Positions 7,700 to 15,969 of a stretch of DNA of 64,000 bases are shown in pieces; positions within the stretch are counted from its first letter, which is position 1; each line of letters opens with the position of its first letter. The DNA is taken from NCBI GenBank assembly GCA_001804805.1, contig MHBH01000005.1, positions 62,001 to 126,000 of the forward strand. Direction: 5' to 3'. Source of the DNA: Lentisphaerae bacterium GWF2_49_21 (GTDB taxonomy: Bacteria > Verrucomicrobiota > Lentisphaeria > Victivallales > GWF2-50-93). A model generated the notes under the pieces. That model was not told the origin of the DNA, searched no databases, and worked only from the letters and a program-made list of their open reading frames with translations. The position numbers were made by a program, and so were the translations under genes.

Positions 7700-10600
7700 A
7701 TGGCTGGAAAAATGGTGACGATCGACGGGAATTATGCCGCAGCGCATGTGGCCTACGCCTTCAGTGAAGTAGCGGCGATTTATCCGATCACCCCGTCTTC
7801 GAACATGGGTGAGTATGCAGATGAATGGATGAGCCAGGGGAAGAAGAATCTCTTCGGCAAGCCTGTAGATGTCATTGAAATGCAGTCCGAAGCCGGTGCC
7901 GCCGGTGCCGTCCACGGTTCACTTAGCGCCGGAGCGATGACAACTACTTTCACGTGCTCGCAGGGGCTTATGCTGATGATTCCCAACATGTACAAGATCG
8001 CAGGTGAAATGATCCCGACGGTCTTCCATGTGTCCGCACGTTCGCTTGCATGCCAGTCGCTCTCGATCTTCGGAGATCATGGGGACGTGATGGCTGTCCG
8101 CCAGACCGGTTTTGCGTTGATGGCCGCCAGTTCGATCCAGGAGACCATGGATCTTGCACTTGTCTCACATCTTGCAACACTCAAGGCTCAGATACCCTTC
8201 CTCAACTTCTTCGACGGATTCAGGACCTCGCATGAAGTCCAGAAAGTCTATGGGATCAGCCAGGAAGACATGCTTAAGCTTGTTGAACCCGAATATATCG
8301 AACTGTTCCGCAGCCGTGCAATGAAACCTGAGAATCCCTTTATCAAGGTAGCTGCCCAGAATCCTGACGTATATTTCCAGGGCCGTGAGACTACGAACAA
8401 GCAGTACGCCGCCTGTCCGGTAATTGTTCAGGAATACATGGATAAGGTCGCGAAGGTGATTGGCCGCCAGTACCACCTCTTCGACTACTACGGTGATAAG
8501 AACGCCGAGAACATCATAGTCTCAATGGGCTCAAGCTGCGAGACCATCGAGGAAACTGTTGATTATCTCAACAAAAAAGGTGCGAAGGTCGGCCTCATCA
8601 AGGTCCGCCTCTACCGTCCGTTTGCAACAGAAGCTTTCCTTAAATCAATTCCAGCTAGCGTCAAGAAGATCGTCGTCCTGGACAGGACAAAGGAACCCGG
8701 ATCGATTGGTGAGCCGCTCTATATGGATGTAGTAACTGCGCTCCAGGGCAGGAGCATCAAGGTCATAGGCGGACGATACGGCCTCTCCAGCAAGGAATTC
8801 ACGCCGTCAATGGTCAAGGCTGTATACGACCACCTCAATGGCAAATGCACGCACAACTTCACCGTCGGTATCGAGGACGATGTCTCGAATCTTTCACTTC
8901 CGGTCAAAGAGCAGATCCACACGGAGCCTGAAGACACCTTCAGCTGTATGTTCTGGGGGCTCGGATCAGACGGAACAGTCGGTGCGAACAAGGAGTCAAT
9001 CAAGATCATCGGCGACAACACCGACATGTACGCGCAGGGATATTTCGTATATGATTCAAAGAAGTCATACGGAATCACAGTATCGCATCTTCGTTTCGGA
9101 AAAAGCCCGATCCGTTCGCCCTACCTCGTCTACAGCCCGAACTTCGTGGCCTGCCACAACCCGGCATACATTGGCCGTTATGACATGCTCGAAGGTATCA
9201 GGGAAGGCGGGGTTTTCCTCCTGAATTCCGAATGGGACAGGCAGGACGTCTTCAACCATCTGACCGAAGACATGCAGAAGACAATCATTTCAAAGAAACT
9301 CAAGTTCTACAATATCGACGCCCTCAAGATCTCCGAAAAGGCTGGTCTTGGCGCAAGGATCAACACCGTCATGATGACTGCGTTCTTCGCAATCTCCGGC
9401 GTCCTTCCCAAGGAGAAGGCGATCGAGCTGATCAAGAATGCCATCAAGAAGGCCTATGGCAGGAAAGGCGAGGACATCGTCAAGAAGAACTGGGAATGCG
9501 TTGACGCCACAAACGCAGCTCTTGAAGAAGTCAAGGTGCCTGCGAGCATTACCTCCTCGTATAAGCCCGGGAAACTCATAGCAGACGATGCTTCGGACTT
9601 CGCCAAGGACGTCATCAGGCCTCTCATGCATCTCAAGGGAGACACGGTTCCAGTTTCCAAGATGTCGTTTGACGGTATCATTCCGACCGGTACGGCCGCT
9701 TTGGAAAAACGCTGTATCGCTCCGCGCCTTCCGAAATGGATTCCGGAGAACTGCATACAGTGCAACATGTGCGTCATGGCATGTCCGCATGCCGTGATCC
9801 GTGCAAAACAGATTGATCCGGCGAACCTCAAGAACAAGCCGGCTTCGTTTACGACCATTAAGTCCAAGACAAAGAACGACAAGAACCTTGATTACAAGAT
9901 CCAGCTCTATGTGGACGACTGCACAGGCTGCGGAGTCTGCGTGGAGACATGCCCGGCAAAGGTCAAGGCCCTTGAGTTCTCTACTCTCGAAGACGAGCAC
10001 AAGAAGGGTGAGATCGAGAACTACAAGTTCTTCGATGCGCTTCCTGACAATGTACTTGACGGCGCCGGTGAAGACACCGTAAAGGGTGCGATGTTCAAGA
10101 AGTCGCTCTTCGAGTTCTCAGGCGCATGCGCAGGCTGCGGCGAGACACCTTATGTAAGGATGCTCACACAGCTCTTCGGCGAAAACATGGTTGTCGCGAA
10201 TGCTACGGGATGCTCCTCGATCTATGGCGGAACATTCCCGACCGTCCCATATTGCAAGACGAAGGAAGGACGCGGCCCGGCATGGGGCAACTCCCTCTTC
10301 GAGGATAATGCCGAATACGGATTTGGAATGCGTCTCGCGGTCGACAGCAACCGTGCGCTTCTGAAGATGAACGTTGAAAAGCTGCTCCAGCTCGGAACTG
10401 CCGCCGATCTCAAGGCAGCTCTCGAAAAGTGCATAGGGCTCTGGGACAGCAGGAAGCAGGATGCGATTGCCGCACAGGATGCCGTCAAGAAGCTGATCCC
10501 TGCGGCTCTGAAGCAGGCTTCCGGAGAAGCACAGGGTGTCCTGAGGAAGATAAAAGAGCTCCAGGATTATTTCGTAGACAAGAGCGTATGGGGCATCGGT

Positions 10601-11224
10601 GGCGATGGCTGGGCCTATGATATCGGATACGGCGGCCTTGACCACGTCGTTGCGATGAACAAGGATGTGAACATCCTCGTCCTCGACACCGAAGTATATT
10701 CGAACACCGGCGGACAGGCCTCCAAGTCGACGCCTATCGGCGCAGTTGCGAAGTTCGCAAATGCGGGAATGCGCCTGACGAAGAAGAACCTCGGGTTTAT
10801 GTGCATGAGCTACGGCAACGTATATGTCGCTTCAATCGCCATGGGCGCGAACAGGCCTCAGACCTTGAAGGCGTTCCAGGAGGCGGAGGCTTACAAGGGG
10901 CCGTCGCTTATCATAGCTTACTCCCCATGTATTGCTCACGGAATCGACATGATGAAGTCGCAGACCGAGGAGAAACGTGCGGTTGAAGCCGGCTACTGGC
11001 CGCTCTTCCGCTACAACCCGATGCTTGTGAAGGAAGGCAAGTCACCGTTTATCTGGGAGACAAAGGATCCTTCAGCGAGCTATATGGATTTCATCAAGAG
11101 CGAACGCCGCTACACTGCACTGCTCAAGACAGCTCCTGCCGAGGCCGAGGCGGTCTTCAAGCTTGCCGAAGAGGACGCCAAGAGAAGGATGACCTTCTTC
11201 AAGAAGCTCGGAGAAGTGATGTAA
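7700..11224 (+). CDS. nifJ: Pyruvate:ferredoxin (flavodoxin) oxidoreductase
   Basis: 1174 residues, the full length of single-chain homodimeric PFOR. It oxidatively decarboxylates pyruvate to acetyl-CoA, CO2 and reduced ferredoxin in the cytoplasm. Visible domains in order: N-terminal pyrimidine-binding region with YPITPSSNMGE, a gamma-type domain, two 4Fe-4S motifs (CIQCNMCVMACP around residue 684 and CTGCGVCVETCP around 740), the GACAGCGETPY cluster/TPP region (around 807) and the GGDGWAYDIGYGG TPP/Mg motif (around 967). AAGGAG precedes the ATG. It is monocistronic, with a stop-codon palindrome and two terminators behind it. Its presence suggests anaerobic or fermentative carbon metabolism. 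Confidence 0.97.
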   Translation: MAGKMVTIDGNYAAAHVAYAFSEVAAIYPITPSSNMGEYADEWMSQGKKNLFGKPVDVIEMQSEAGAAGAVHGSLSAGAMTTTFTCSQGLMLMIPNMYKIAGEMIPTVFHVSARSLACQSLSIFGDHGDVMAVRQTGFALMAASSIQETMDLALVSHLATLKAQIPFLNFFDGFRTSHEVQKVYGISQEDMLKLVEPEYIELFRSRAMKPENPFIKVAAQNPDVYFQGRETTNKQYAACPVIVQEYMDKVAKVIGRQYHLFDYYGDKNAENIIVSMGSSCETIEETVDYLNKKGAKVGLIKVRLYRPFATEAFLKSIPASVKKIVVLDRTKEPGSIGEPLYMDVVTALQGRSIKVIGGRYGLSSKEFTPSMVKAVYDHLNGKCTHNFTVGIEDDVSNLSLPVKEQIHTEPEDTFSCMFWGLGSDGTVGANKESIKIIGDNTDMYAQGYFVYDSKKSYGITVSHLRFGKSPIRSPYLVYSPNFVACHNPAYIGRYDMLEGIREGGVFLLNSEWDRQDVFNHLTEDMQKTIISKKLKFYNIDALKISEKAGLGARINTVMMTAFFAISGVLPKEKAIELIKNAIKKAYGRKGEDIVKKNWECVDATNAALEEVKVPASITSSYKPGKLIADDASDFAKDVIRPLMHLKGDTVPVSKMSFDGIIPTGTAALEKRCIAPRLPKWIPENCIQCNMCVMACPHAVIRAKQIDPANLKNKPASFTTIKSKTKNDKNLDYKIQLYVDDCTGCGVCVETCPAKVKALEFSTLEDEHKKGEIENYKFFDALPDNVLDGAGEDTVKGAMFKKSLFEFSGACAGCGETPYVRMLTQLFGENMVVANATGCSSIYGGTFPTVPYCKTKEGRGPAWGNSLFEDNAEYGFGMRLAVDSNRALLKMNVEKLLQLGTAADLKAALEKCIGLWDSRKQDAIAAQDAVKKLIPAALKQASGEAQGVLRKIKELQDYFVDKSVWGIGGDGWAYDIGYGGLDHVVAMNKDVNILVLDTEVYSNTGGQASKSTPIGAVAKFANAGMRLTKKNLGFMCMSYGNVYVASIAMGANRPQTLKAFQEAEAYKGPSLIIAYSPCIAHGIDMMKSQTEEKRAVEAGYWPLFRYNPMLVKEGKSPFIWETKDPSASYMDFIKSERRYTALLKTAPAEAEAVFKLAEEDAKRRMTFFKKLGEVM

Positions 11225-11246
11225 TTTTTCACTGCGTGAAAAATTA
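11222..11246. repeat. Perfect 11-bp palindrome at the nifJ stop codon
   Basis: TAATTTTTCAC, loop TGC, GTGAAAAATTA; the first three bases are the nifJ stop codon. It lies ahead of the two canonical terminators, so it is an extra structure at the mRNA 3' end. Confidence 0.7.
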
Positions 11247-11261
11247 GACGATAAAAACAAG

Positions 11262-11292
11262 GCGGCGCGGAGGATTCCGCGCCGCTTTTTTT
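11262..11292 (+). terminator. Rho-independent terminator of nifJ
   Basis: Stem GCGGCGCGG / CCGCGCCGC with loop AGGATT, followed by seven T. This is a textbook intrinsic terminator for the plus strand. Confidence 0.92.
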
Positions 11293-11298
11293 GAAGTA

Positions 11299-11328
11299 GG
11301 GACGGCCTTTAGGCTGTCCCATTTTTTT
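11299..11328 (+). terminator. Second tandem terminator behind nifJ
   Basis: A nine-pair stem (GGGACGGCC / GGCTGTCCC with one G-T pair) and TTTA loop, followed by A and eight T. It backs up the first terminator and insulates the convergent gene region. The TTTA loop resembles that of the dispersed hairpin family found elsewhere in the window. Confidence 0.75.
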
Positions 11329-11332
11329 TCAA

Positions 11333-11458
11333 TTGACAAGTAAAGCGGTAATCAAAGGAAGGGTGAGATTGGAATTTTGCCATCATAATCCTGATATAAG
11401 AATGCCTGAAGACTGGCCGGAAAAGTATAAGCTCCAGATTAAGGAGCCTAAGAAATAG
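11333..11458 (+). other. Short protein-like open frame, possible gene remnant
   Basis: A 41-codon open frame (TTG start possible at 11333) ends at TAG 11456-11458. Its C-terminal part, MPEDWPEKYKLQIKEPKK, looks like genuine protein sequence rather than a shadow, but no convincing ribosome site or homologue is recognised. It may be the tail of a decayed gene or a small protein. Confidence 0.25.
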
Positions 11459-11498
11459 ATATTTGTCAATGAAAATCCGGGAAAAGTCTTGCGGGTTT

Positions 11499-11915
11499 TC
11501 ATTTGATGAAATACCCCGCCGCCTTCCAGGAGCCGTCCTTTTCAAGCATCACGGTGACAGTTTCGACGGCCGACTTCTTGTTCTCAAAGGAGCTTTTGAA
11601 CTGGAGGATATAATATTCTCCGTCCGGGGCACCGGGAAGTTCTGTCGCGTAGGTCTTGGTGTCGATTTCCCGGGAGACAAGCTTGCCGAGAGGTTTTCTT
11701 ATAGGACTGACCATCTCCTGCCATTTGTCCTTTTTTACTGCGTTCCTGAAGTATTCGGCGGCGGCATCCCAGCTTTCATTGTATTTTTCAGAATCAACAA
11801 GCGTGAGCCAGGCTTTGGCGGCCTCGACGGCCTTGTTTTCCTTTTCATCGGCGGCGAGAAGATTTGATGATGCGAACATGCAGAGTAGAAGTGCGGCGTA
11901 AATCAGCGTTTTCAT
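11499..11915 (-). CDS. Secreted DUF4019-family protein
   Basis: 138 residues with a signal peptide (MKTLIYAALLLCMFASSNLLA, cleavage near AADE). The mature part has the pattern of DUF4019 proteins: AAKAWLTLVDSEKYNESWDAA near the start, then the VSPIRKPLGKLVSRE block and a final beta region. Function is unknown for the family; the protein should be periplasmic. The start is supported by GGAGG about 6 nt upstream. It is a single gene, with no functional partner evident nearby. Confidence 0.8.
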   Translation of the reverse strand: MKTLIYAALLLCMFASSNLLAADEKENKAVEAAKAWLTLVDSEKYNESWDAAAEYFRNAVKKDKWQEMVSPIRKPLGKLVSREIDTKTYATELPGAPDGEYYILQFKSSFENKKSAVETVTVMLEKDGSWKAAGYFIK

Positions 11916-11992
11916 AGGACCTCCGGTTTAAGTGACAAATGTAATGTGATTGTTCGCATCTTCAAATTGTATGATCTTTCTAAATTCGGAAT

Positions 11993-12061
11993 ACGTTTGT
12001 AGTTAATGTCGCAAGACATGTTCTTGGAGGAAAGATACATAAGAACAGCTCTTGCGAGCTT
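11993..12061. repeat. Pair of inverted GCAA-loop hairpin repeats
   Basis: A forward unit has the core ATGTC-GCAA-GACAT (12006-12019), preceded by TTCGGAATACGTTTGTAGTT. A reverse-oriented unit lies at 12047-12060 (reading AGCTC-GCAA-GAGCT on the minus strand). A third copy lies at 46938-46951. The arrangement resembles REP/BIME pairs. It sits just downstream of the FitB-like toxin gene. Confidence 0.65.
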
Positions 12062-12063
12062 GA

Positions 12064-12540
12064 CTAAGCTGGTCTTTTTCTCCTTTTTCCATACGCTTCC
12101 CTTTTCTCCTTCACGAACTTGAAATCATTTCCTTTGGCGAAGGATTCCATCGAGACGGCGGTTTCCGGGAATTTCCTGAGGAGTTCCCTGTCGGCGGTGA
12201 TGAGCTTGACATCCAAGTCTTTTGCCAATGTAACAAATTGGGCATCATATGCGGAAATTCCATTATTGACGGCAAGGTCAAGGGCGTTGGACAAATCAAC
12301 CGGAGTTTCACTTTCCGAGAAAAGATTTAGGGTATCATGCCAGATTGACTGGTATTGGTTGAAATCCCTGCCTTGTTTTTTATTTTGAATGTGAATTACA
12401 GTCAAGGCGTTGATAAATTCATGTTTCCATAATGATGGAACAATCCATTCCGGATCCTGTTCTTTGACTTTTTGGGCAAGGGCGGTGTTTTCCCCTTCAA
12501 TCATATAGTAGACGAGAATGTTTGTGTCGACAACAATCAT
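12064..12540 (-). CDS. PIN-domain toxin (VapC/FitB-like)
   Basis: 158 residues from the ATG at 12540. PIN-fold acidic residues are visible in VVDTNILVYYM, the LWKHEFINAL helix, SAYDAQFVTLAKDL and LITADREL. Toxins of this family are Mg2+-dependent endoribonucleases neutralised by the antitoxin encoded just upstream. The ATG overlaps the antitoxin stop by 4 nt (ATGA), indicating translational coupling, so the ORF-track start at 12552 is unlikely. It has a basic C-terminal tail (EKREAYGKRRKRPA). Confidence 0.88.
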   Translation of the reverse strand: MIVVDTNILVYYMIEGENTALAQKVKEQDPEWIVPSLWKHEFINALTVIHIQNKKQGRDFNQYQSIWHDTLNLFSESETPVDLSNALDLAVNNGISAYDAQFVTLAKDLDVKLITADRELLRKFPETAVSMESFAKGNDFKFVKEKREAYGKRRKRPA

Positions 12541-12755
12541 TTGCGCCCCCATCTCTTGGCGGCATTCAGCCAGGCATCGTTGATTTTGAAGTCAATCTTA
12601 TATGGTTTGAAATCCCTTATAGGTTTTATGTGAAGAAGGCCGGTTTCAAGCTCAGCTATCGCCTGCTTGGTCATGGACCTGTGGTTTTTCACGGCCTCGG
12701 CCTTCAGCCTCCTATGGATTTCCGGCGGCAGATTCTTAATTACTAAAGATGGCAT
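12537..12755 (-). CDS. Ribbon-helix-helix antitoxin (FitA/StbC-like)
   Basis: 72 residues beginning MPSLVIKNLPPEIHRRLKAEA, the characteristic FitA/StbC ribbon-helix-helix start (beta strand then helix). The C-terminal part (KPIRDFKPYKIDFK) would wrap the toxin. GGAGGA lies about 6 nt upstream of the ATG. It forms a two-gene operon with the PIN toxin. Such antitoxins repress their own promoter; two tandem candidate operator half-sites lie upstream at 12794-12815. Confidence 0.87.
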   Translation of the reverse strand: MPSLVIKNLPPEIHRRLKAEAVKNHRSMTKQAIAELETGLLHIKPIRDFKPYKIDFKINDAWLNAAKRWGRK

Positions 12756-12793
12756 GATGTCCTCCGTTTATAATATTTTGAATAGTATAGCAT

Positions 12794-12815
12794 AATGCTA
12801 GCAAAATGCTAGCAA
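12794..12815. promoter_or_regulatory. Candidate FitAB-like operator, two tandem 11-bp repeats
   Basis: AATGCTAGCAA occurs twice head to tail with no gap (12794-12804, 12805-12815). Each copy contains the palindrome TGCTAGCA. The repeats lie 39-60 bp upstream of the antitoxin ATG, next to a TATACT -10-like box on the minus strand, as expected for autorepression by a ribbon-helix-helix dimer pair. Confidence 0.6.
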
Positions 12816-12963
12816 CGGTAAATGGGCACCTTTTTAATATGAAATGTTCAGGAAGGGACTATTTTGTGCCTCGAGATTGAAAACAGGTGAATTTTAAAGG
12901 ATATTGCAAGTTTGTAAGTAATTTAAGAAATATGGAATTAAGAAATGCTAAAGCTGGATAACA

Positions 12964-13125
12964 ATGTTTAAAACAATCTGTAATTTCCTGAAACTGTTTC
13001 TTCTTGCTGGCGGTATGATGTCGGTCTGCACTGCTTGCAGCCTTATTGGACTGCCTGTTGAGGTTGCTGAGGATGCGATCGTGGATACTGAAGTTATTGT
13101 CGAAGACGTAGGGGAGGCGCTTTGA
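12964..13125 (+). CDS. Small lipoprotein upstream of rdgB
   Basis: A 53-residue protein too short for the ORF track. It has a basic N-terminus, a hydrophobic stretch (LKLFLLAGGMMSV) and a lipobox-like CTAC-S, then a short acidic tail (PVEVAEDAIVDTEVIVEDVGEAL). This matches small entericidin-like lipoproteins in layout, though I do not recognise the sequence. Its TGA overlaps the TTG start of rdgB by 4 nt, so the two are probably translated in a coupled way. The ribosome site is weak. Confidence 0.55.
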   Translation: MFKTICNFLKLFLLAGGMMSVCTACSLIGLPVEVAEDAIVDTEVIVEDVGEAL

Positions 13126-13844
13126 GAATACTCGCTGGAACAAACAACGTCCATAAGATATTGGAGTTCAAAAGCATCCTGCAGGACAGCGGAACCATGA
13201 TAGTCTCTCCTCCTGAACTTGGCATCAGCCTGCCGGATATTCCGGAGGACGGCTCTACTTTCGAGGAGAATGCAGGGATAAAGGCCCTTGGATTTGCGAA
13301 GTTCGCAAAAATGACTGTCATAGCCGACGATTCAGGGCTCGAAATTGACGCCCTTGGCGGTGCGCCAGGAATCCATTCTGCGAGGTATGCCGGAACAAAT
13401 GAAAAGAGGATTGAGAGGGTGCTTCGTGAGATAGAAGAAAAATGCCAAGTGAAGAAATCGAACTCCCAACATCGAACATCGAACATTGAACATCGAAGTG
13501 AAAGCATCAATCAAAGATCAAAAATTAAAAATGCCGACGACCGACGGCCCTTCGACTATGTTCAGGGTGGGTTGATGACTGACAACCGTACTGCCCGGTT
13601 CGTATGTGTAGTAGCCCTTGCCGAGCCTGGGAAAGTGATCGCGACGTTCCGCGGCGAGGTACGGGGCAGGCTGGGATATGAAGCCAGGGGCGCCGGAGGA
13701 TTCGGTTATGATCCGATATTCATTCCCGACGGATATGAGAAGACATTCGCGGAGCTCGGAGGGGAGATAAAGGACAAGATAAGCCACAGGGCCAATGCAT
13801 TGAAGAAGCTGGAAAAATATCTGAAAGGGGGAAAAATATCATGA
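13122..13844 (+). CDS. rdgB: XTP/dITP pyrophosphatase (RdgB/HAM1)
   Basis: 240 residues. House-cleaning enzyme that hydrolyses dITP and XTP to monophosphates. Family motifs are LAGTNNVHKILEFKSIL, DIPEDGSTFEENA, VIADDSGLEIDALGGAPG, SARYAG, GAGGFGYDPIFIP and SHRANALKKL. The start is TTG 13122 with AGGGGAGG just upstream. The protein is about 40 residues longer than usual: residues about 109-155 are an in-frame insertion of repeat-like sequence (QHRTSNIEHRS..., then RPFDYVQGG) replacing a short variable loop before the RTARFVCVVAL strand. All catalytic blocks lie outside it. The 3' end overlaps the next gene by ATGA. Confidence 0.93.
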   Translation: MRILAGTNNVHKILEFKSILQDSGTMIVSPPELGISLPDIPEDGSTFEENAGIKALGFAKFAKMTVIADDSGLEIDALGGAPGIHSARYAGTNEKRIERVLREIEEKCQVKKSNSQHRTSNIEHRSESINQRSKIKNADDRRPFDYVQGGLMTDNRTARFVCVVALAEPGKVIATFRGEVRGRLGYEARGAGGFGYDPIFIPDGYEKTFAELGGEIKDKISHRANALKKLEKYLKGGKIS

Positions 13845-14761
13845 ACAGGCCTTTTTTCAGGAAGTCATTTTTTATTGAAATAGTTTTCATCGTTATAATT
13901 CTGGCATCTTCTCTTCTGCCAGAATTATCAGCCGATGAGGCGAAGCAGAAGATCAAGTTCTTCAGGCCTTCCGAGCCGGGGAATGTGATGGTCTGCGACA
14001 TAGGGGCGGAGGCGAAGGCAGTGACAGTAATGACCAATAATGATGGCACCAAGGCCGAGAAAGTGCTCAGCAACAAGATAGCAGTTTCCGGAGTGCTTAC
14101 GGTTATGACTGTGACCGACTATGGGCGTCCAGCCACAATTGAGTTCAAGATTGAGAAGGTGGAGGGTGATTTGAGTGGCAGGGAAGTCAAGTTCGCCTGT
14201 GATAATAAAGTCCTCAAGATCAATCTTGAAACCAAGCCATGTGAATTCCGCATAAAGGACAGCGATGCGGAGATCGGAAGGGAGGAAATCCTGCTTCTTT
14301 CGCTTGTTTTCAGGAGGACAAGGAAGGAGAACATGTCCGATTTCATCGGAACTGAAAATGCAGTCGGCGTCGGTGACGAATGGAAAACACCGCTTACCCC
14401 CCTCCAGGATGAATTCGAGAAACGCGGACTCAAGGCTGCGGATCTCAAGATGAACGGCAATGTTAAACTTATGGAAAAGAAGGCGGTTCATGGCTATGAC
14501 TGCTGGATACTCGACGCGAACCTGGATGCGAGCAAGGATGAGGAGTTTGTCTTTGAGTTCAAGGCGGAAATCTGTCTGCCTGTGGATGGAAAGACGGGAG
14601 CTGTCAAGATTTCCCGTCTAAGCTCTGAAAAGTTCAGCAAGAAGGTGGACGACAGGAATAATGCCTTAATGCCTGACGTGAAAGAAATCACCATGACAAT
14701 TACCGACAAGATGGCAACGGTGATGGTTCCCGTGGAAAGAAAAGGGGATAAATCGAAATGA
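13841..14761 (+). CDS. Secreted protein of unknown function
   Basis: 306 residues, not recognised. The N-terminus is a signal peptide or membrane anchor (FFIEIVFIVIILASSLLPELSA). The rest is predicted mostly beta, with alternating charged and hydrophobic residues and no cysteine-rich or catalytic motif. It overlaps rdgB and larC by 4 nt each (ATGA), placing it firmly in this operon. A periplasmic location is inferred from the N-terminus. Confidence 0.7.
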   Translation: MNRPFFRKSFFIEIVFIVIILASSLLPELSADEAKQKIKFFRPSEPGNVMVCDIGAEAKAVTVMTNNDGTKAEKVLSNKIAVSGVLTVMTVTDYGRPATIEFKIEKVEGDLSGREVKFACDNKVLKINLETKPCEFRIKDSDAEIGREEILLLSLVFRRTRKENMSDFIGTENAVGVGDEWKTPLTPLQDEFEKRGLKAADLKMNGNVKLMEKKAVHGYDCWILDANLDASKDEEFVFEFKAEICLPVDGKTGAVKISRLSSEKFSKKVDDRNNALMPDVKEITMTITDKMATVMVPVERKGDKSK

Positions 14762-15969
14762 AGGACAGGAAAATTCTTTATATTGAACCTTTTTCCGGCG
14801 CGGCCGGCGATATGCTTGTCGCTGCCCTTCTCGGCCTTGGCGCCGACTGCAAGAGGTTCTGGAAGGGGATTGCCAGTCTTCCATTGAAAGAGAAGCCTGA
14901 AATCAAAATGGCCAAGGTCGGGCGCAACGGAATAGCCGCACTTAATTTCAAGGTCATTCTGAAGGAAGGCCATCATGATCATCATTTCCACAGGACTTTC
15001 GCTGATATTGAAAAAATAATCCGATCCGCCGGCAAACTTTCACCGGCAGTGAAAAAAAGATCCATTGGCATATTCAGGAGGCTTGCTGAGGCCGAGGCCA
15101 AAGTCCACGGTTCCAATGTCAGGCACGTTCATTTCCACGAGGTGGGTGCGGCGGACGCCATCATTGATATTGTCGGAGCCGTCCTTTGCCTTGAAATACT
15201 CAAAGTTGACAGGATAGTGTCAGCTCCAGTGGCGCTTGGTTCAGGCACGATAAGATCCGCCCATGGGATATTGCCGGTCCCAGCTCCGGCAACGGTGGAG
15301 ATCATCAAGGGGTGTCCGACATATTCCGGAGCTGTGGCCTGCGAACTGACAACTCCGACCGGTGCTGTAATGCTCAAATCAATTGTCGATGAGTGGGGGA
15401 TGCCTCCGGCCGGAGCCATAGTCGCGGTATCATGCGGGGCTGGGACAAAGGACTTTAAGGTCCAGCCGAATGTCCTCAGGGTTTCGATCATGAAATGTCC
15501 GGTTCCGCAAAGTTCCGGCCGTGAGAAGATAGCGGTGCTTGAATGCAACATCGACGACATGCCCGGGGAGGCGTTTTCATATGTGTGTCCCGAGCTTTTA
15601 AAAATGGGAGCCCTTGACTACGCACTCATTCCTGTGTATATGAAGAAGGGAAGGCCGGGAATTATCCTGCAGGTCATCTGCAGGCCGGAGGGGATTGCGA
15701 AGTTCGCAGAATTCATCCTCGGGGAGACCAGCACGATAGGAGTCAGGTACAGGCTTGAGGACAGGGAATTCCTCAGGAGGGAGGCGCGGGAGTATGAGAC
15801 GCCATGGGGGCTTGTCGGTGCCAAGCTTGCGTTTGACAGGAATGGCAATATGATGAAATATAAACCTGACTTCGAGAGCTGTGCCAGACTGGCAAAAACT
15901 TCCGGCAAAGGGTATCTTTCAATATCTGGTAAAATAAGGGATCATATAAATAAGAGGGTGAGGATATGA
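14758..15969 (+). CDS. larC: LarC, nickel pincer cofactor biosynthesis protein
   Basis: 403 residues, the full LarC length. LarC inserts nickel into the pyridinium bis-thioacid mononucleotide cofactor used by lactate racemase-type enzymes. Diagnostic blocks: EPFSGAAGDMLVAALLGLG, VRHVHFHEVGAADAIIDIVG, TPTGAVMLKSI, NIDDMPGEAFSY and MKKGRPG. In Lactobacillus plantarum LarC needs a ribosomal frameshift to join two frames; here it is one continuous frame. No larA, larB or larE is seen in the window, so the rest of the pathway must lie elsewhere. It is coupled by ATGA overlaps on both sides. Confidence 0.93.
   Translation: MKDRKILYIEPFSGAAGDMLVAALLGLGADCKRFWKGIASLPLKEKPEIKMAKVGRNGIAALNFKVILKEGHHDHHFHRTFADIEKIIRSAGKLSPAVKKRSIGIFRRLAEAEAKVHGSNVRHVHFHEVGAADAIIDIVGAVLCLEILKVDRIVSAPVALGSGTIRSAHGILPVPAPATVEIIKGCPTYSGAVACELTTPTGAVMLKSIVDEWGMPPAGAIVAVSCGAGTKDFKVQPNVLRVSIMKCPVPQSSGREKIAVLECNIDDMPGEAFSYVCPELLKMGALDYALIPVYMKKGRPGIILQVICRPEGIAKFAEFILGETSTIGVRYRLEDREFLRREAREYETPWGLVGAKLAFDRNGNMMKYKPDFESCARLAKTSGKGYLSISGKIRDHINKRVRI

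Noticed and set aside
11309-11545. 78-residue minus-strand ORF
   Set aside because: Spans the nifJ terminators and the end of the DUF4019 gene; low-complexity, no ribosome site, no family.
12064-12755. Toxin-antitoxin modules as evidence of a prophage or plasmid
   Set aside because: The three modules are isolated between housekeeping genes; no integrase, phage structural or partition genes are present.
12859-13154. Minus-strand ORFs of 94 and 68 residues
   Set aside because: Opposite a better-supported small lipoprotein frame and the rdgB start; no ribosome sites.
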